From Hymenobacter sp. APR13 (GTDB taxonomy: Bacteria; Bacteroidota; Bacteroidia; Cytophagales; Hymenobacteraceae), in assembly GCF_000737515.1 (NCBI RefSeq), contig NZ_CP006587.1:3467001-3531000 (forward strand): a stretch of DNA of 64,000 nt, written 5' to 3'. The position numbers and the translations under genes were made by a program. Shown here one piece after another: positions 60,238-64,000 of this stretch. A model generated the notes under the pieces. It made no database searches. It was not told the DNA's origin and saw only the letters and a list, made by a program, of their open reading frames with translations. The stretch's first letter is position 1, and every line of letters begins with the position of its first letter.

Positions 60238-61041
60238 TTACGGCTTAACGCGCAGTTTCATTGTGAATACGACGCCTGCCGTGGGGCGGCCGGCGCGCAG
60301 CACCATGCGCTGGTTGTCGATGGACAGCACGCGGTACACCAGGTCGGGCGCATCGGTGATGCCAATGAATGCGCCGGTGCGGGCCAGCACGAACTGCGCC
60401 AGGCCGGGGCCCGTGGGCGCCCCAAAGGTGAAGGCCGAGGTGCCGGAGCGCGGCGCCTGGCACCCGCCGCCGCCAGCCACAAAGGTCTGGGCCTTGGCGT
60501 CGTAGGTGTACACGTTGGCCGTGCTGAACGTGAATTCATCGTCGGCCTGGCAGGCAGGCAGTGAGCCAGCCGGGCTGCCGGAGAAGTATCCGCCGGGGTC
60601 AGCGTCGTTGGGGCCCACGATGATGGGCGCGTTCTGGGTGTCGTCGAGCACCCAGGTGCGCGACGAGCCGCCCGTAAGCACCGTCTTCACCAGCTCGAAC
60701 ACCGGTGGCAGCACAATTTCCTTCTGGGCCGATACGCTGGTGCCGCCCCGGTAGGCCGTAACCAAGCGGGGTTTTACCGGGCCGCTGGCCGAGTAAGTGT
60801 GCGTAATCTGCGGGCCCGAGCCCACGGTGCCGTCACCGAACTCCCACTGGTAGAGGAAGGCGTCGGTGTTGGTGGCCGTGAAGGTGACTTCGGTGGTGAA
60901 GCCTACGGTACGCGTCGTGAAGGTGAAATCAGAAGCCGGTACCGCGCCGTCGAGGCTGCCGGTGTCGTCTTTCTTGCAGGCGCCCAGCAGCAGGGAGCCG
61001 CTCAGCAGTAGCAGGGCTGCTTTATGAAAGTGGGTTTTCAT
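60238..61041 (-). CDS. PKD-domain surface glycan-binding lipoprotein
   Basis: A 267-residue lipoprotein (lipobox LLLGAC, Cys22). A PKD domain (ATNTDAFLYQWEFGDGTVGS, ITHTYSASG) is followed by a C-terminal beta domain with SSRTWVLDD and AQFVLARTGAF. This form is common as the SusE/SusF-like glycan-binding lipoprotein encoded directly after susD. It lies 42 bases after susD. Glycan binding is inferred from position and domain type. Confidence 0.85.
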   Translation of the reverse strand: MKTHFHKAALLLLSGSLLLGACKKDDTGSLDGAVPASDFTFTTRTVGFTTEVTFTATNTDAFLYQWEFGDGTVGSGPQITHTYSASGPVKPRLVTAYRGGTSVSAQKEIVLPPVFELVKTVLTGGSSRTWVLDDTQNAPIIVGPNDADPGGYFSGSPAGSLPACQADDEFTFSTANVYTYDAKAQTFVAGGGGCQAPRSGTSAFTFGAPTGPGLAQFVLARTGAFIGITDAPDLVYRVLSIDNQRMVLRAGRPTAGVVFTMKLRVKP

Positions 61042-61083
61042 GAACATCAGGCTGAAAATCGTGGAAGGGGGAAAGCAGGCGGC

Positions 61084-62622
61084 TTAGTAGCCAGGGTTCT
61101 GCACCAGCGCCGGGTTGGCGTCCATCTCGCTCTGCGGAATGGGCAGCACCAGGTTTTTGTCGGTGGGCACGCCGCGCTGAATGTTGAGCGTGCGCAGGAA
61201 GGCCGACTGCTGGGTCATGCGTGGCACCAGGCCGTTGGGGGTACCGGCGTAGCGCTTCAGGTCAAACCAGCGGTCAAACTCGAAGGCCAGCTCGTACTTC
61301 CGCTCCCGCAGCACGGCGTCAGTGAAGTTAGACGTGGCGGCCGTCAGGTCGCGGGCGGTGGAAGGCGTGTTGATGGGCAGGCCGAAGGCGCGGCGGCGCA
61401 CCTTGTTGATGGCTTCTAGTCCTTCGGGCGTAGGGCCTACGGCCTCGGCCAGAATCAGGTACACATCGGCCAGGCGCAGCACCGGAATGTTGAGGCCCGA
61501 GTCCCAGATGTTGGTGTTCACCTTACCAATGAACCACTTCTTGCAGTTGAAGCCGAAGGGCGAGCCGGGGGCCTGCGGCAGCTGCGCAGGTGTAGCGCTG
61601 CCGGCCGGATACGGGTCGCCGGGCACCCAGATGGTCACGGCTTTGCGCGTGTCGCCGGTTTCGTAGCCGCTCACGAAGTCGGGCTCCGGAATGTTGAAGC
61701 CGTAGCCGCCACCGGCCGGCGTGGTGCCGGAGCCGCGGGGGGCGAAGAATTCGTTGCCGCTGAAGCCCACGTTGTTGCGCTCGTAGCCGTTGCGGCCGCT
61801 CACGTACTGCACCTCAAACAGCGACTCCCGGCCGTTCTCGTTTTCAATCTTGAAGTTGTCGCCGTAGTTAGGCCACAGGCTTTTGCCGGAGTTGTTGATA
61901 ACCTGGCGGGCCCACTGGGCGGCTTCGGTTTTCTTGCCATCGGTCAGGTACACCTTGGCCAGCAGACCGGCGGCGGCCCACTTGGTGGCCCGGCCCAGGT
62001 CGGCGCCGCTGTAGGAGGGCGGCAGGTTGTTGAAGGCATCGGTCAGGTCCTGCTCAATCTGGCGGTACACGTCGGCAGCCGGCGTGCGCGGGATGTACAC
62101 CTGCGCCGGCCCGGAAGGCGGGGTCGTGAACAGCGGCACGTCGCCGAAGGCCCGAACCAGGTCGAAGTAATATTTGGCCCGCAGGAACTGCGCCTCACCC
62201 AGGCAGCGCTGCTTGATGGCAGGGTCCATGCCCTGAATGTCCGGCACCTTTTGCAGCACTAGGTTGGCGCGCTGCAGCCCGATGAAGCAGCCACCCCAGA
62301 GGCGGTTGGCCACGGTATTGGTGGTCGGGATGTTGTAGTCGTCGAGCTGGGTATACTCGATACCGTCGCTGCCGCCGCCACCGCCGGTGGTAGAAATGTC
62401 GGCCATGATGTCCATGGCCCACAGCGCCAGGTTGTACTGGCCTTCCTTGGTCAGCTCGCTGTAGGAGGCCGTTACGGCCTGGATGGCGTCGTCCTGGGTG
62501 CGGTAAAAGTTGGCGTCCGTAATCTGGTCGGAAGGGGTTTCTTCCAGGAATTTCTCACCGCAGCCGGTGAGCAAGCCCAGCGACAGCAGGAAAGCGCCGC
62601 AAGCGTATTTGGAAATAGTCAT
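61084..62622 (-). CDS. susD: SusD/RagB-family outer membrane lipoprotein
   Basis: A 512-residue lipoprotein (LLTGC, Cys21; then KFLEETPSDQITDANFY, a hallmark start). The helical SusD body has AQFLRAKYYFDLVRAFGDVP and LGRATKWAAAGLLAKVYL, and the C-terminus is typical (VLRERKYELAFEFDRWFDLK, then LPIPQSEMDANPALVQNPGY). It caps the SusC barrel and binds the glycan at the surface. It lies 24 bases after the susC gene. Confidence 0.97.
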   Translation of the reverse strand: MTISKYACGAFLLSLGLLTGCGEKFLEETPSDQITDANFYRTQDDAIQAVTASYSELTKEGQYNLALWAMDIMADISTTGGGGGSDGIEYTQLDDYNIPTTNTVANRLWGGCFIGLQRANLVLQKVPDIQGMDPAIKQRCLGEAQFLRAKYYFDLVRAFGDVPLFTTPPSGPAQVYIPRTPAADVYRQIEQDLTDAFNNLPPSYSGADLGRATKWAAAGLLAKVYLTDGKKTEAAQWARQVINNSGKSLWPNYGDNFKIENENGRESLFEVQYVSGRNGYERNNVGFSGNEFFAPRGSGTTPAGGGYGFNIPEPDFVSGYETGDTRKAVTIWVPGDPYPAGSATPAQLPQAPGSPFGFNCKKWFIGKVNTNIWDSGLNIPVLRLADVYLILAEAVGPTPEGLEAINKVRRRAFGLPINTPSTARDLTAATSNFTDAVLRERKYELAFEFDRWFDLKRYAGTPNGLVPRMTQQSAFLRTLNIQRGVPTDKNLVLPIPQSEMDANPALVQNPGY

Positions 62623-62646
62623 TGCAGTAGAGCTGTAGGGAGAAAA

Positions 62647-64000
62647 TTAGAACCCGATATTGAGGCCGCCCATGAACACGCGGGCCTGCGGATACACGCC
62701 CAGGTCGATGCCGCTAGGGCTTACTTCGGGGTCGTAGCCGGTGTATTTGGTGAGCGTGGCCAGGTTCTGGGCCGTCACGTAGAAGCGCACCTGCGTGGCC
62801 GAAATGCGGCTCAGCAAGCTCTGCGGCAGCGTGTAGCCGAACGTCAGGTTTTTGAGGCGTACGTAGGAGCCGTCTTCCACGAAGTGCGACGATACGCGCA
62901 GGTTGGTGTTAGGGTCGCCGTCAATGGCGCGGGGCACGTCGTTGCTGGTACCGGGGCCGGTCCAGCGGTTCAGCACGCGGGTGGTGCCGTTGTTGGACCC
63001 GTACAGGGCGCTTTCCGTGATGAAGCGGTTGATGTTGTACACATCGTTGCCTTGCACGCCCTGGATGAAGAAGCTCAGGTCGAAGCCTTTAAAGCCCAGC
63101 GTGTTGGTGATGCCGTAAGTGAAATCGGGGTTGGGGTTGCCGATAAACGTCCGGTCGCCGGCCGCCGTGATGACCCCGTCGCCGTTCAGATCCTTAAACC
63201 GGATGTCGCCGGGGGCGGTGCCGGTTTCCTGCCGGGGCGCGGCATTTACCTCGTCGGCCGTCTGGAACAGGCCGTCGGCCACGAAGCCGTAGAACGAGCC
63301 AAAGGCTTGGTTAACATCGTAGCGAACCACTGCGCTGTTGCTCAGGAAGTTGGGGCCGTTGTATGGTACGCCCGAGCCCAGCGACTCCAGCCGCGTCTTG
63401 TAGGCCGAAATGTTGAACAGGGTGGTCCAGGTGAAGGCCTGCCCGCTGCCCTGCACGTTGCGCGAGGTAAACGAGAAGTCGATGCCCCGGTTGTAGGCCG
63501 ATGCCGCGTTGGTGTTCACGGTCTCAAACGTACCCGACACCAAAGACGGCGGCACCGGCGCAATCAGGTTGGGCGAGTTGCGGTTGTAGAGGTCGAGGCT
63601 GGCTTCGAAGCGGTTGTCGAGGAAACCCACATCCACCCCGATGTTCGTTTGGTTGTTGGTTTCCCAGCGCAGCTCGGGGTTGGCGAGGCGGGTAGGCGCG
63701 GCTCCAGTGTTGATGGTGCCATCGGGCCCGAGCGGGTAGATGGCGCCGAAGTTGATGGTGTACAGCGAGGCGAAGCGACCCGCGTTCAGGGGGTTGCCCA
63801 CTTTGCCGTAGCCGGCACGCAGCTTCAGGTTGCTGATGGTGCTGTTGCCGTCCAGGAAACCTTCCTCCGAAATGCGCCAGCCCACCGATACGCCGGGGAA
63901 GAAGCCGAACTTCTCACCGGGCGGGAATACCGACGAGCCGTCGTAGCGGGCCACGGCCGAAAGCAGGTACTTGCCGGCAAACTCGTAGTTCACGCGCCCG
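62647..64000 (-). CDS. susC: SusC/RagA-type TonB-dependent transporter (C-terminal part)
   Basis: The frame is open to the window edge, so the start and the plug and carboxypeptidase-like domains lie beyond 64000. About 450 residues of the outer-membrane beta barrel are visible: YEFAGKYLLSAVARYDGSSV at the start, later NPNPDFTYGITNTLGFKGFD, and an ending VYPQARVFMGGLNIGF with the terminal Phe of barrel proteins. With SusD it imports oligosaccharides. It is the first visible gene of the locus. Confidence 0.95.
   Translation of the reverse strand, partial: GRVNYEFAGKYLLSAVARYDGSSVFPPGEKFGFFPGVSVGWRISEEGFLDGNSTISNLKLRAGYGKVGNPLNAGRFASLYTINFGAIYPLGPDGTINTGAAPTRLANPELRWETNNQTNIGVDVGFLDNRFEASLDLYNRNSPNLIAPVPPSLVSGTFETVNTNAASAYNRGIDFSFTSRNVQGSGQAFTWTTLFNISAYKTRLESLGSGVPYNGPNFLSNSAVVRYDVNQAFGSFYGFVADGLFQTADEVNAAPRQETGTAPGDIRFKDLNGDGVITAAGDRTFIGNPNPDFTYGITNTLGFKGFDLSFFIQGVQGNDVYNINRFITESALYGSNNGTTRVLNRWTGPGTSNDVPRAIDGDPNTNLRVSSHFVEDGSYVRLKNLTFGYTLPQSLLSRISATQVRFYVTAQNLATLTKYTGYDPEVSPSGIDLGVYPQARVFMGGLNIGF

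Overview
The window looks like a chromosome segment from a high-GC (about 60% or more by eye) member of the Bacteroidota, most likely Hymenobacter or a close relative in the Hymenobacteraceae. The signs are: SusC/SusD genes, a type IX secretion (T9SS) plug protein and a metalloprotease with a C-terminal T9SS sorting domain, families largely confined to this phylum (DUF3276, DUF3822, DUF4296, CHU-type DUF58/BatA operon), and repeated TAnnTTTG promoter -7 elements close to start codons instead of Shine-Dalgarno sites. The genus is an inference. No rRNA, tRNA, CRISPR array, prophage or intact insertion sequence was seen.

Layout. 1-5.6 kb: the 3' part of an amidase, a lipoprotein, three low-GC unknown genes and an ABC-F ATPase. 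5.6-8.5 kb: a repeat-rich spacer, a Fur/PerR-like palindrome and katG. 8.5-16.2 kb: an Imm32-like orphan, T9SS plug protein, CPA1 antiporter, M48 protease, a PhnA-like protein, ychF, a candidate 32-residue membrane microprotein and a DUF3276 protein. 16.5-26 kb: a DUF58 protein, 3-methyladenine glycosylase, phosphoesterases, threonine aldolase, two Nudix proteins, coaD with DUF3822, DUF4126 and a thioesterase. 26-33.4 kb: a periplasmic-sensor histidine kinase, RecD-like helicase, DUF1573, DUF423 and the PLP-homeostasis protein YggS. 33.5-36.5 kb: a reduced DUF58/BatA (von Willebrand A) operon. 36.6-45.3 kb: DUF4296 lipoprotein, CsaA, DUF922, MATE exporter, aminotransferase, an egtB-egtD ergothioneine pair in which egtD is frameshifted, a KGG stress protein and menC. 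45.4-55.2 kb: aspartyl protease with PDZ, T9SS-exported metzincin, acyltransferase, HSL-type hydrolase, phasin/H1-like protein and a UbiB-like kinase.

55.3-64 kb is a polysaccharide utilization locus on the minus strand: SusC (cut by the window end), SusD, a PKD-domain lipoprotein, two GH16 enzymes (one lipoprotein, one secreted), an IS630-type helix-turn-helix remnant and a GH3 beta-glucosidase. GH16 endo-cleavage, SusCD import and GH3 trimming together point to a beta-1,3-glucan (laminarin-like) substrate.

The least explained part is the spacer DNA. Several families of inverted or periodic repeats recur between genes: a roughly 29-base arm palindrome with a conserved loop, a CCCCTCTCC hairpin family, 7- and 8-base tandem repeats in the apparent 5' leader of the BatA gene, a nested mirror-like element near csaA, and an 11-base periodic GATT repeat. 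Some of these abut stop codons exactly. I did not find a clearly new multi-gene system; the strongest leads are these repeat families, the microsatellite leader, the katG operator, and the small or orphan genes.
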